Positions 34,844-43,989 are shown, numbered from the stretch's first letter. The stretch is 64,000 bases of DNA from Oceanospirillum sp048265165 (GCF_048265165.1 NZ_JBLXCD010000004.1:124001-188000); one strand, 5' to 3'. Notes: generated by a model not told the origin, from the sequence alone. A program made the numbers and translations.

Positions 34844-35143
34844 TTCTCTGGTGACGGCAGGCTGCAGGAACTCGTCGTTAAGTGTAGTGTCACAGATCGG
34901 TTAAGCCATGCTGGTACTTTATAGTAGTCATGTTGGTACTTCATCTGGCAAGGTCGCAGTTCGGTATACCAAACCTGTGGCCTGAGCTGTGGTAAGGGCA
35001 TTCCCTTGTAATTGCTGAAATTGGCCGCATCTCTTGCAAATATGTGGATATTACCAGCCAGTTGCCTGTAAACAGTTTGAAAACGTTAGCAATTTTAACG
35101 TTAGCAATTCTAAACATTTGAAAAAATAATAGAGGACTCATCA
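34844..35143 (+). other. tgt-yajC intergenic region with two direct repeats
   Basis: A 300-base gap. CATGyTGGTACTT occurs at 34907-34919 and 34929-34941. A 15-base unit AACGTTAGCAATTyT is repeated head-to-tail at 35082-35096 and 35097-35111, close upstream of yajC. No gene or terminator is evident. The repeats could be protein-binding sites controlling yajC-secDF. Confidence 0.45.
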
Positions 35144-35473
35144 ATGAGCTTTTTTATCTCTCCAGCTTTTGCTGAAGGTGGCGCAGCCGCTGATCCAAGC
35201 GCAATGAGCCAGATTTTCCTTCTGGTCGGTTTTGTTGTCATTTTCTACTTTATGTTGTGGCGTCCGCAAAGTAAGCGTGCCAAAGAGCATCGTGAACTGG
35301 TAGCAGGTATCTCAAAAGGTGATGAAGTTGTTGTTGGTGGTGGCCTGGTGGGTCGTATCATAAAAGTCGCTGATGAGTTTGTTGTGATGGAAATCGCAGA
35401 AGGCACCGAAGTAAACGTACAGAAAGCCTCTGTCGTAGCGGTATTGCCTAAAGGCACCATCAAGTCCATCTAA
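35144..35473 (+). CDS. yajC: Sec translocon accessory protein YajC
   Basis: Single-span membrane protein of 109 aa that associates with SecDF. The N-terminus is followed by a hydrophobic helix (IFLLVGFVVIFYFMLWRPQ), then the RAKEHRELVAGISKGDEVVVGGGLVGRI block. GAGG precedes the ATG. A hairpin (ACTGCCGGC / GCCGGCAGT, 35486-35507) separates it from secD. Confidence 0.96.
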   Translation: MSFFISPAFAEGGAAADPSAMSQIFLLVGFVVIFYFMLWRPQSKRAKEHRELVAGISKGDEVVVGGGLVGRIIKVADEFVVMEIAEGTEVNVQKASVVAVLPKGTIKSI

Positions 35474-35485
35474 GTAGATCCAGAT

Positions 35486-35516
35486 ACTGCCGGCACTTGC
35501 CGGCAGTGTTGGTTTT
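35486..35516 (+). other. Hairpin between yajC and secD
   Basis: A nine-base GC-rich stem with a four-base loop, then GTTGGTTTT. The weak T run suggests partial termination at most. Confidence 0.5.
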
Positions 35517-35548
35517 ACGAGCGGGTGTTTTAAGGAACGTAACAGCTC

Positions 35549-37399
35549 ATGATCAATAAATATCCTCTCTGGAAATATCTGCTGATTCTTGTGGTTGTGG
35601 CAATGGGCGTTGTTTACGCGCTGCCAAACCTGTATCCGGATGATCCTGCAGTACAGCTGACGCCTCAGCGTGGCTCTGTACAGGTTAGCGAACGACATCT
35701 TAGCCAGGTTACCCGTGCTCTTGATAAAGCGGGTATCGAATACTTTGGTGAAGAGATTGAGAACAACAACGGTATCATTCGTTTCAAACATGATGAAGAT
35801 CAGCTGAAAGCGAAGACTTTGATTCAGGGTACTCTGGGTCAGGACTTTGTTGTTGCTTTGAATTTGGCCCCGACCACGCCGCAATGGCTGATGGATCTGG
35901 GAGCTGGCCCTATGAAACTTGGGCTGGATCTGCGTGGTGGTGTGCACTTCCTGATGGAAGTGGATATGAAAGAAGCACTGGCTCAGCGTAATGAAGTGTA
36001 TATCAGCGAAATAAAAACCTTGCTGCGTAGCGAGCGTTTGCGTTATCGCCGTATCACCCGAGATGAGGGGGTGATCAGTATTCGTTTTACTAATGACGAG
36101 TACCTGGATAAAGCGAAATCTCTTTTACGGAGAGAGTTTGTTGATTTTGTTCAGACAGAGCGCTCTGAAGGCGATGACCTGTTTCTTGACCTGACATTGT
36201 CGGAGCAGGCAGCCCGTGATATTGAAGATTATGCCGTTAAACAGAACTTAACAACGCTGCGCAATCGTGTGAATGAGTTGGGTGTCTCTGAACCTTTGGT
36301 TCAACGTCAGGGACGTAACCGTATTGTGATTGAGTTGCCGGGTGTTCAGGACACTGCTGCAGCTAAACGTATTCTGGGAGCAACAGCGAATCTTGAATTT
36401 CGTCTGGAAGCCAGCTCAGATGCTGGCGTTCTCGATACCGAAGAGTATCCGTTCCGCGATAATGAGGCCCGTCGGGCAACACTTGAGCGTGACATCATTA
36501 TCACAGGTAATAGTGTTTCTAATGCGCAGTCCGCTTTTGATGAAAACGGCCGTCCTCAGGTAAATATCGATCTGGATACCCAGGGCGGTAAGTTGATGAA
36601 CCGTGCAACCCGTAACAACATCCGTCGCCGTATGGCTGTGTTGTTTGTGGAGCATAAGGTTAAGACGCATACCGTTGAGGCCGAGGGTGAAAGGATTGAG
36701 AAACGTGTGCCTTTTGTTGAAAAGCATATTATCTCACTCGCAACTATTCAGAGTGCACTGGGTAACAGCTTCCGTATTACCGGTCTGGACTCACCAAGTG
36801 AATCCTCTGAACTGGCACTGCTGCTGCGTGCGGGTTCTTTGGCAGCGCCTATCTACTTTGTTGAAGAGCGCACCATCGGTCCGAGCCTGGGTAAAGAAAA
36901 TATCGAACTAGGGGTTACTTCTGTCCAGATTGGTATGGCGATGGTTGTAATCTTTATGCTGGCTTTCTATCGGGTATTTGGTCTTATCGCTAATGTGGCG
37001 TTAACGGCGAACCTGGTTTTATTGGCCGCTCTGATGTCGATGATGTCTGCTACGCTGACCTTGCCGGGTATTGCTGGTATCGTCCTGACGCTCGGGATGG
37101 CGGTGGATGCTAATGTGTTGATCTTCTCACGTATTAAAGAAGAGATGCGTAATGGGGCTTCACCTCAGATGGCGATTCATGCAGGCTTTGAGCGTGCCTT
37201 TGTCACCATTTTTGATGCCAATCTGACGACATTATTAGTAGCGGTCATTCTGTTTGCCGTCGGGACAGGCCCGGTTAAAGGCTTTGCAGTGACGCTGTCG
37301 CTGGGGATCATCACCTCTATGTTTACCGCAATTATGGTAACCCGTGCACTGGTGAATGTTGTTTATGGCGGTCGCCAGGTGAAAAAGTTATCGATCTGA
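35549..37399 (+). CDS. secD: Protein translocase subunit SecD
   Basis: RND-fold membrane protein of 616 aa that uses the proton gradient to help pull exported proteins through SecYEG. It has an N-terminal membrane helix (WKYLLILVVVAMGVVYALPNLYPDDPAV), the conserved GLDLRGGVHFLMEVD, a large periplasmic domain, and five C-terminal helices with GMAVDANVLIFSRIKEEM. It is followed by secF. Confidence 0.97.
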   Translation: MINKYPLWKYLLILVVVAMGVVYALPNLYPDDPAVQLTPQRGSVQVSERHLSQVTRALDKAGIEYFGEEIENNNGIIRFKHDEDQLKAKTLIQGTLGQDFVVALNLAPTTPQWLMDLGAGPMKLGLDLRGGVHFLMEVDMKEALAQRNEVYISEIKTLLRSERLRYRRITRDEGVISIRFTNDEYLDKAKSLLRREFVDFVQTERSEGDDLFLDLTLSEQAARDIEDYAVKQNLTTLRNRVNELGVSEPLVQRQGRNRIVIELPGVQDTAAAKRILGATANLEFRLEASSDAGVLDTEEYPFRDNEARRATLERDIIITGNSVSNAQSAFDENGRPQVNIDLDTQGGKLMNRATRNNIRRRMAVLFVEHKVKTHTVEAEGERIEKRVPFVEKHIISLATIQSALGNSFRITGLDSPSESSELALLLRAGSLAAPIYFVEERTIGPSLGKENIELGVTSVQIGMAMVVIFMLAFYRVFGLIANVALTANLVLLAALMSMMSATLTLPGIAGIVLTLGMAVDANVLIFSRIKEEMRNGASPQMAIHAGFERAFVTIFDANLTTLLVAVILFAVGTGPVKGFAVTLSLGIITSMFTAIMVTRALVNVVYGGRQVKKLSI

Positions 37400-37496
37400 C
37401 GATTTGAGTGTCTTTTGTTGTATGAGAAGTCTCTGATCGTGTCGGGCGGTATTCGCCGCCTGATAAAGTGGAAAACCCTATAAAGTGGGAATACGT

Positions 37497-38420
37497 ATGT
37501 CACGGATCAATCGCTCCATCGATTTTATGGCCAAGCGTAAAATTGCTGGATTTATCTCTGTTGCACTGGTGCTGCTGTCGTTGGCATCGTTGGCAGTAAA
37601 TCAACTCAAACTGGGCTTGGACTTTACCGGTGGTACATTGGTGGAAGTCAGCTTTCAGCAACCGCCGGTACTGAATGATCTGCGCAGTGAGCTGGAAAAT
37701 GCTGGCTTTGAGGATGTTACCGTACAGAACTTCGGTAGCGATCTTGATATTTTGGTCAGGCTGGCGCAGGGCTTTTCCCCTACTGTCGGGAATGATGTTC
37801 TGGCTGCCATTCAAGGCAATGCATCTTACGATGTGGAGCTGAAGCGTGCCGAGTTTGTTGGTGCGCAGGTGGGTGAAGAGTTGCGCGATCAGGGCGGTCT
37901 TGGCATGTTGTTGGCGCTGGGGCTGGTGATGGTTTACGTTGCGTTTCGCTTCCAGCTGAAGTTCTCTGTAGCTTCAGTTACGGCGCTGGCGCATGATGTG
38001 ATCATTATGCTGGGGTTGTTTTCTATCCTTCAGTTAGATTTTGACCTGACTGTTCTGGCTGCTGTTTTGGCCGTAATTGGTTATTCCCTGAATGATACGA
38101 TTGTGGTTTCGGATCGTATCCGTGAGAACTTTCGCCGTTTACGTACGGGTACACCGGAGGATATCGTCAATGTTTCTCTGAATCAGACGCTGGGTCGTAC
38201 CCTGATCACTTCTTTGACCACCTTGCTGGTGCTACTTGCGCTCTTTTTCTTTGGTGGTGAGCTGATCCACAACTTTGCCATCGCTTTACTCGCTGGGGTG
38301 CTGGTTGGTACCTACTCATCGATCTATGTTGCGGCGAATGTGCTGCTGGCTTTGAAGGTTGACCGTGAAGATCTCATGGCACCGGAGAAAGAAGGTGAAG
38401 TTGAGGATGATCGTCCTTAG
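37497..38420 (+). CDS. secF: Protein translocase subunit SecF
   Basis: Partner of SecD. It has LGLDFTGGTLVEVSF near the N-terminus, five further membrane segments and GYSLNDTIVVSDRIRENFR. The ATG at 37497 (MSRINRSIDFMAKRK) was chosen over an in-frame GTG at 37485. Product is 307 aa. It ends the queA-secF operon at a strong terminator. Confidence 0.96.
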   Translation: MSRINRSIDFMAKRKIAGFISVALVLLSLASLAVNQLKLGLDFTGGTLVEVSFQQPPVLNDLRSELENAGFEDVTVQNFGSDLDILVRLAQGFSPTVGNDVLAAIQGNASYDVELKRAEFVGAQVGEELRDQGGLGMLLALGLVMVYVAFRFQLKFSVASVTALAHDVIIMLGLFSILQLDFDLTVLAAVLAVIGYSLNDTIVVSDRIRENFRRLRTGTPEDIVNVSLNQTLGRTLITSLTTLLVLLALFFFGGELIHNFAIALLAGVLVGTYSSIYVAANVLLALKVDREDLMAPEKEGEVEDDRP

Positions 38421-38448
38421 TTAGACTGTTTTCAGGTCTTTGTTTTAT

Positions 38449-38490
38449 AAGCCGGCACTTTTCTTAAATGAGTGAAGTGGCCGGCTTTTT
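38449..38490 (+). terminator. Terminator after secF
   Basis: AAGCCGGC / GCCGGCTT with a loop of about 24 bases, followed by TTTTT. Confidence 0.85.
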
Positions 38491-38554
38491 GGTTTCTGTA
38501 TTGCCCGTGAGGTTTTTTCGGAAGGGTAGAGTTGCCAGGAAGACGCAAGACAAT

Positions 38555-38586
38555 AAAAAACGCCCCGGCCTTATTAGGACGGGGCG
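38555..38586 (-). terminator. Terminator after suhB
   Basis: On the minus strand CGCCCCG / CGGGGCG with a 12-base loop is followed by TTTTTT. Confidence 0.88.
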
Positions 38587-38631
38587 CTGGCTTTCGTAGA
38601 GAAAGAAAGCTAAACCGAGATGAAAGCGCGG

Positions 38632-39426
38632 TTACAGGTGTGCTTTAGTAATCTGCAACAGAACCTTATACATCTTAGGATTGGCAACAATAAGGTTGCC
38701 ATCCTGCGGCAGGTTAGGGCTGCCGTCAATGGCTCCAATGAGTGAGCCTGCTTCTTTTGCGAAGACAGCTGCGATGCGCATTTCCTGATCCTTAGCACCA
38801 AAGGCAACACAGGCATCAGTGTGGCCGGACACGGTGCTTAGCAGGTCAAGCAAGACACAGCCACTGGCGTGGAAGCTTTCAGCGACCTGGCCCAGCTGTT
38901 GTGTCATTGCCATATAAATAGGGAAATTACGCGCGCGGGTGTTCAGACCTGGAAGAGGTAGTGCGTACTTGCCTGCGTCGAGAGAGCGCTGGTTACTGGC
39001 ACGCATACGGCGGCCATTTAACTGAGCACCGCGACCCCGGGACGCGTAGAACTCATCACCGGTGAACGGGTTGATAACAACCACATGCTCAATTTTTTCT
39101 TTAATTTCAATACTGATAGAGACTGCACTCTGAGGAATAGAGCGAGCCAGGTTGTTCCATCCGTGAGTCGGCTGTACATTCCAAAGTACGTCTTTTCCCT
39201 CTCCTTCACCGGTGCTTAGCCGCTCATATTGGCCTTTGAAGCTGTGTTCAGGGTGGGCTCGACGCAGTTGATTGATAATGTAGCCTTCTACAGAGCGGGC
39301 TGTATCATCAAGAAGTTGTTCGATTTTGTTGTCTTCACGAGCAAATTCAAGACGCTCGTTGATACGCTGAAAATTTTGCACAGCACTACGCGCAGTGCGC
39401 AGCGCCAATTGAACCATTGGATGCAT
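38632..39426 (-). CDS. suhB: SuhB homologue without the inositol-phosphatase active site
   Basis: Inositol-monophosphatase-fold protein of 264 aa divergent from trmJ-iscR, the position suhB holds in E. coli and Pseudomonas. The start MHPMVQLALRTAR and GDEFYASRGRGAQLNGRRMRAS are clearly SuhB. All metal-binding motifs are changed. The TEE motif reads KGQY (residues 64-67). DPLDGTTNF reads QPTHGWNNL (85-93). The RPWD aspartate region reads AKDQ (211-214). Magnesium-dependent phosphatase activity is therefore not expected. E. coli SuhB also acts in rRNA transcription antitermination independently of catalysis, so the retained role is probably that. This inference rests on my alignment by eye. Confidence 0.88.
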   Translation of the reverse strand: MHPMVQLALRTARSAVQNFQRINERLEFAREDNKIEQLLDDTARSVEGYIINQLRRAHPEHSFKGQYERLSTGEGEGKDVLWNVQPTHGWNNLARSIPQSAVSISIEIKEKIEHVVVINPFTGDEFYASRGRGAQLNGRRMRASNQRSLDAGKYALPLPGLNTRARNFPIYMAMTQQLGQVAESFHASGCVLLDLLSTVSGHTDACVAFGAKDQEMRIAAVFAKEAGSLIGAIDGSPNLPQDGNLIVANPKMYKVLLQITKAHL

Positions 39427-39780
39427 GCGATTACCGTCAGATGAAACATTGTTAAAGAACGAAGGCGCGCATCATACCAGAAAAAAAGCGGAAATCGAGG
39501 GCTGTTTTCTTTAGAACAAGGGAGAGAGGGCTGAGTCAGGCTTATGCTTTACCCGCAGGGGGAGATGTTGTCATCTTTGAACAGATGATAAGGTAACCCT
39601 AGTTTATTGAGTTTAAAGTAAAATATTCACTGGATGGCGCTCCTTTGCAGAATGTTCCCAAGAAAATGGGCTGCCATGGTTGTGGAATGAAATTTTTACG
39701 CTTTCCTGTTTTATCAGTCACACCTTTGTCGTCAGCTTCGATCGTAGCTGGGTGTCAACAGGTTCCGGATAATTGAAATA
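39427..39780. other. suhB-trmJ divergent intergenic region
   Basis: About 350 bases with no open frame of note and no recognised RNA. It should hold promoters for both divergent genes; I could not assign sites with confidence. Confidence 0.4.
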
Positions 39781-40596
39781 ATGGAGATGATTGGAGTCAT
39801 GCCGACAAATGTAAATGATCAGGCAGAAGGTGTTCAGGGGCTGCTGCAGAATGTCCGTATTGTATTGGTCAATACCACCCATACCGGCAATATTGGCGCC
39901 GCGGCCCGGGCGATGAAAAATATGGGATTATCGAATCTGGCGCTGGTTGCACCAAAAAAACAACCTGATGAAGATGCTTATGCCCGAAGCTCCCGGGCTG
40001 ATGAAATTCTGGATCAGGCCGTTACCTTTGAGAACCTGGAATCTGCAGTCTCCGGGTGCCAGTTAGTGATTGGCACCAGTGCTCGCCAGCGTAATCTATG
40101 CTGGCCATTGATCACTCCAAGGCAGATGGCAGATGAGGTGGCTCAGGCTGTTATCGCACAGCAGGATGCACAGATAGCTCTGGTATTCGGGCGGGAGGAC
40201 AGAGGCTTAACCAATGAAGAGCTGGCTCTTTGCCACTTTCATGTCAATATCCCGACAGATGAAAGCTTTAGTTCATTGAATGTTGCAGCAGCGGTTCAGG
40301 TTTTAGTTTACGAGTTAAGGGTTAAGTGGCTTGAGCTGCAGAATAAAACCTTACCTGACTGGAGGGATGACTGGGATGTGGACTGGGCAGATGCTGCCGA
40401 TGTTGAGCGCTTCTACCTTCATCTGGAACAGGTTCTGATTGGTCTGGATTTCTATGACCCGGATAATCCCCGTAATCTGATGCAGCGTTTACGCAGGCTT
40501 TATCAGCGGGCCCGGCTGGATCAGACAGAGCTGAACATTCTTCGTGGCATCCTGACGGCAACAGAAAAATCAGCCGGACTGCAACATAAAAAATAA
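39781..40596 (+). CDS. trmJ: tRNA (cytidine/uridine-32-2'-O)-methyltransferase TrmJ
   Basis: SPOUT-class methyltransferase that modifies the 2'-OH of residue 32 in several tRNAs. Motifs seen are NTTHTGNIGAAARAMKNMGLSNLALVAPK, VFGREDRGLTNEELALC and the knot region IPTDESFSSLNVAAAVQVLVYELR. Three in-frame ATGs lie at 39781, 39787 and 39799; the true start is uncertain. It precedes iscR, as in many gammaproteobacteria. Confidence 0.95.
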   Translation: MEMIGVMPTNVNDQAEGVQGLLQNVRIVLVNTTHTGNIGAAARAMKNMGLSNLALVAPKKQPDEDAYARSSRADEILDQAVTFENLESAVSGCQLVIGTSARQRNLCWPLITPRQMADEVAQAVIAQQDAQIALVFGREDRGLTNEELALCHFHVNIPTDESFSSLNVAAAVQVLVYELRVKWLELQNKTLPDWRDDWDVDWADAADVERFYLHLEQVLIGLDFYDPDNPRNLMQRLRRLYQRARLDQTELNILRGILTATEKSAGLQHKK

Positions 40597-40667
40597 CATC
40601 GGGCGATTCAGTTGCTTATTAAGCGTGCTTCAGGCATTGACCGAGATCGATCTGCTTTTACCCTTCA

Positions 40668-40700
40668 ATACTTGACCAAAACAGTAGGTGTTATCATAAT
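40668..40700 (+). promoter_or_regulatory. iscR promoter with IscR type 1 site
   Basis: A promoter TTGACC-N17-CATAAT (40672-40700) is overlapped by 40668-40692, which matches about 20 of 25 positions of the IscR type 1 consensus (ATASYYGACTRWWWYAGTCRRSTAT). This supports Fe-S-dependent autorepression of the isc unit. Confidence 0.75.
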
Positions 40701-40826
40701 GCCTGAACAATAAGGGTAAACTAAAGTCTTTACTGCTGATTTATTTGTTTGATATCAGGATCTGTTTGATGTCGGGTAGCAGGCTGGAGTTGCCAGGGAT
40801 TTATCTGAACTATTGGGGACAACACA

Positions 40827-41300
40827 ATGCGGCTAACGACCAAAGGGCGTTATGCAGTAACCGCGATGCTGGATCTGGCGTTACATGCGACTGAGGGGCC
40901 GGTGAGCCTGGCTGATATTTCAAAGCGGCAGGAAATTTCGCTTTCCTATCTTGAACAGCTTTTTGCCAAGTTGCGCCGTAATGAGCTGGTCAGTAGTGTT
41001 CGGGGGCCGGGTGGCGGTTATCAGTTAAGCCGCGCAAGTGATGATATCTTCGTTGCGCAGGTAATTGATGCTGTTAATGAATCCGTCGATGCAACCCGTT
41101 GTCAGGGACAGGGCGATTGCAAAGATGGTCGTGAGTGTCTGACCCATCATTTGTGGTGTCAGCTGAGTGATCAGATCCACAACTTCCTGAATGGCATCAG
41201 TCTGGGTGAGTTGGTGCGTCAGCATGAAGATTCCGGGCGAGAGGCTTGTGGCCTTAAAGGTGAAGATGACAGCAATAAGATCCAGATTGCGATGATGTAA
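40827..41300 (+). CDS. iscR: Fe-S cluster regulator IscR
   Basis: Rrf2-family repressor of 157 aa. The winged helix is MRLTTKGRYAVTAMLDLALHA ... ISLSYLEQLFAKLRRNELVSSVRGPGGGYQLSR. The 2Fe-2S cysteines are present as C-QGQGD-C-KDGRE-C, with the following H. When it holds a cluster it represses isc expression through type 1 sites, and one lies upstream of this gene. Confidence 0.97.
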   Translation: MRLTTKGRYAVTAMLDLALHATEGPVSLADISKRQEISLSYLEQLFAKLRRNELVSSVRGPGGGYQLSRASDDIFVAQVIDAVNESVDATRCQGQGDCKDGRECLTHHLWCQLSDQIHNFLNGISLGELVRQHEDSGREACGLKGEDDSNKIQIAMM

Positions 41301-41460
41301 TCCGGCATTGAGGTCGCGCCTGACTAAGCCAGACCCCGGTCTGGCTTTGTCGTCTGAGCGTTATATAATGTGCGTCTTCGACAGCCCAGCTTACACAAGC
41401 CTTTCTCTCCTTTGTTGCTAATCAGCCACTGCTGTCGTGGCATGAACTGGTATCGAAACA

Positions 41461-42606
41461 ATGCAAACCTTATATATGGATTATGCTGCAACCACACCGG
41501 TTGACCCTCTTGTAGCAGAAAAAATGATGCAATACCTGACCTCTGACGGTTGTTTTGCCAATCCGGCCTCCCGTGCGCATATGCTGGGTTGGTTTGCAGA
41601 GCAGGCCGTTGAAGAGGCGCGTCAGGTTATTGCTAAATCGATTGGTTGTGATCTGAGAGAAGTTGTCTGGACGTCAGGGGCTACGGAGTCGAACAATCTG
41701 GCACTGAAAGGTGTCGCTGAAGCGCGTCAGTCTCAAGGACGTCATATTATTACCTCTGCCATTGAGCATAAAGCTGTACTGGATACCTGTGGCTGGCTTG
41801 AGGTTCAGGGCTTTGATGTAACCTACCTTAAGCCGGACAGTAAGGGGGTGATCTCCGTTGATCAGGTTGAGGATGCCCTGCGTGAAGATACGATCCTGGC
41901 TTCTTTTATGTGGGTGAATAATGAACTGGGCAGTATTAATCCGGTGCAGGAGATCGGCAGCCTGCTGCGGGAAAACGGTGTAATCTTTCATGTTGATGCA
42001 GCCCAGGCGGGTGGCAAAATAGCAATGGATCTTGCTCACATGCCGATAGACCTAGTCTCTTTCAGTGCCCATAAATTTTATGGCCCGAAAGGAATGGGGG
42101 CTCTTTATGTCCGGCGTGATCCGGCGCTGAAAGTTGCTGCGCAGATGCATGGTGGTGGGCATGAAAGAGGTATGCGGTCAGGTACTCTGCCGACTCACCA
42201 GATTGTCGGTATGGCAGAAGCGATGAAGATTGCTGTTGATCGCTTGGAAAAGGACCATGAGCATTTGACCCGTCTTCGTTCGCAGTTCTGGCAGGGGATA
42301 TCTGAACTGGATGGTGTTTCGGTGAATGGCGACCTGGAGTCTGGTTACCCAGGTATTCTCAATGTTTGTTTTTCTGGTGTCGATGGTGAGTCACTGCTAA
42401 TGGCTTTAAAAGATGTGGCGGTGTCTACGGGTTCTGCCTGTAACTCAGCCAGCGTTGACCCTTCCTATGTGTTGAGTGGCGTAGGGTTGAGCCGGAGTCT
42501 TGCATTGAGTTCTCTGCGATTTAGCTGGGGGCGCTTTAGTACTTTGGATGAGATCGAGCAGGCGGTGGCCAGTGTTAAACGTGCAGTTTCAGCGCTGCGC
42601 AGTTAG
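41461..42606 (+). CDS. iscS: IscS-type cysteine desulfurase lacking the C-terminal tail
   Basis: PLP enzyme that takes sulfur from cysteine for Fe-S clusters and thiolated cofactors. PLP lysine K205 lies in SFSAHKFYGPKG and the active cysteine C327 in STGSACNSASVDPSYVL. Sequence is clearly ISC type (MQTLYMDYAATTPVDPLVAEKMMQ, QMHGGGHERGMRSGTLPTHQIVGM). It ends at 381 aa, about 20 residues short of E. coli IscS. The missing tail (normally ending SIEWAHH) is part of the IscU docking region, and iscU is also missing from this locus. The SACN in place of SACT is another small difference. Confidence 0.93.
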   Translation: MQTLYMDYAATTPVDPLVAEKMMQYLTSDGCFANPASRAHMLGWFAEQAVEEARQVIAKSIGCDLREVVWTSGATESNNLALKGVAEARQSQGRHIITSAIEHKAVLDTCGWLEVQGFDVTYLKPDSKGVISVDQVEDALREDTILASFMWVNNELGSINPVQEIGSLLRENGVIFHVDAAQAGGKIAMDLAHMPIDLVSFSAHKFYGPKGMGALYVRRDPALKVAAQMHGGGHERGMRSGTLPTHQIVGMAEAMKIAVDRLEKDHEHLTRLRSQFWQGISELDGVSVNGDLESGYPGILNVCFSGVDGESLLMALKDVAVSTGSACNSASVDPSYVLSGVGLSRSLALSSLRFSWGRFSTLDEIEQAVASVKRAVSALRS

Positions 42607-42766
42607 ATATGACAGCTAGGGTTGGAGGCAGAACCTGTTGGCCTGAGCCTTGTCCAAGCCTTAGGTGGCTGTGGATATTTTGGCGGCTAAGCAGACTGAG
42701 TGTTATTTTTGAAATTTATGAACCTGTTTCTGTCGTAAGGCAGAGGTGATTATTAAGGAGTCCGTT

Positions 42767-43090
42767 ATGGCGGTTACAATTACAGAATCAGCAGCGGGTC
42801 ATATTCGTAAGTGCCTGGCTGATCGTGGCAAAGGCGAAGGCCTTAGAGTTAAGGTAAAACCAAGCGGTTGCTCCGGTTACTCTTATGTACTGGATTTTGC
42901 CGATGAAGTGGCCTCTGAAGATCATGTATTCGAGCAGCATGATGTAAAGGTGATTGTCGATGCTGAGGCGCTCGATATTCTGGATGGCAGTGAGGTTGAT
43001 TATGTCACTCAGGGTCTGAACAGTTTTTTCCGTTTTAACAACCCAAATGTGAAAGATGAGTGCGGTTGTGGCGAAAGCTTTAATGTCTGA
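42767..43090 (+). CDS. iscA: A-type Fe-S carrier IscA
   Basis: HesB/IscA-family protein of 107 aa that holds or transfers Fe-S clusters or iron. The three conserved cysteines are C35-region SGCSGY and the C-terminal ECGCGESF. Start at 42767 (MAVTITESAAGHI) has AAGGAG upstream. It follows iscS after 160 bases with no iscU in between, and ndk follows instead of hscB-hscA-fdx. Confidence 0.94.
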   Translation: MAVTITESAAGHIRKCLADRGKGEGLRVKVKPSGCSGYSYVLDFADEVASEDHVFEQHDVKVIVDAEALDILDGSEVDYVTQGLNSFFRFNNPNVKDECGCGESFNV

Positions 43091-43327
43091 TGACATGTTT
43101 GCCCATGTGAGGTTGATGAATCATTGTCGATTTGATCAGTGTTAAAATATACGTTGGTTTTTTTACGTTTTTTTGCCAGAAAATCACGGCTTGACATACT
43201 AATTTGCCAACAATCTGCGTATACTTCGCGGGTTTTTATGGCGGAACATGAAAAATGTCTTACGTAGTAATGTTCACTTTTTTCACTGTTCACACTTTTC
43301 ACAGAACATATGCTGGAGAAATATCCA

Positions 43328-43756
43328 ATGGCAGTTGAACGTACTCTTTCTATTATCAAGCCTGATGCAGTCGCTAAGAATGTTGTTGGTCAGATCATTG
43401 CCCGTTTTGAAAACGCAGGTCTGCAGGTTGTTGCAGCTAAAATGGTTCACCTGTCTCAAGAGCAGGCTGAGGGTTTCTATGCTGAGCATAAAGAGCGTCC
43501 TTTCTTCGGCGATCTGGTTGCATTTATGACTTCTGGCCCTGTTGTTGTACAGGTTCTGGAAGGTGAAAACGCAATTCTGACTAACCGTGACCTGATGGGT
43601 GCAACTAACCCTAAAGAAGCGGCTGAAGGCACTATCCGTCGTGACTTCGCTGAGTCTATCGACGCGAACGCAGTTCACGGTTCTGATTCTGCAGCTTCTG
43701 CAGAGCGTGAAGTAGCTTACTTCTTCAACGCTGATGAAATCTGCCCACGGGGTTAA
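43328..43756 (+). CDS. ndk: Nucleoside diphosphate kinase
   Basis: Balances nucleoside triphosphate pools by phosphoryl transfer through a histidine. Signatures are MAVERTLSIIKPDAVAKNVVG, LMGATNPKEAAEGTIRRDFA and NAVHGSDS with the catalytic histidine. GGAG lies nine bases before the ATG at 43328; product 142 aa. It sits between iscA and rlmN. Confidence 0.98.
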   Translation: MAVERTLSIIKPDAVAKNVVGQIIARFENAGLQVVAAKMVHLSQEQAEGFYAEHKERPFFGDLVAFMTSGPVVVQVLEGENAILTNRDLMGATNPKEAAEGTIRRDFAESIDANAVHGSDSAASAEREVAYFFNADEICPRG

Positions 43757-43807
43757 TTTCTGATGCGGGACTGAGTTGAGCGGTGTTGCCGTGCAGATCA
43801 GGCCAAA

Positions 43808-43844
43808 CACAAACAGCCACCTAGAGTGGCTGTTTGTGGTTTTG
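43808..43844 (+). terminator. Terminator after ndk
   Basis: A perfect 13-bp stem (CACAAACAGCCAC and complement) with a five-base loop, then GTTTTG. Confidence 0.88.
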
Positions 43845-43989
43845 TATTCGGTGTTTCAGGTCATTGTTTACAAAGGAATTTTAACGTCTTTCAGGTTTTT
43901 CTGTGATGTTTGCTGCCAGTTATACTGATGAGTAGCTGACAGAAACCTTCGCCAGATAACCCTTTCTCTTTTTTTACCGGTATAACGAT

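Noticed and set aside
35082..35111. CRISPR-like repeats
   Set aside because: Only two adjacent 15-base units without spacers; no cas genes in the window.
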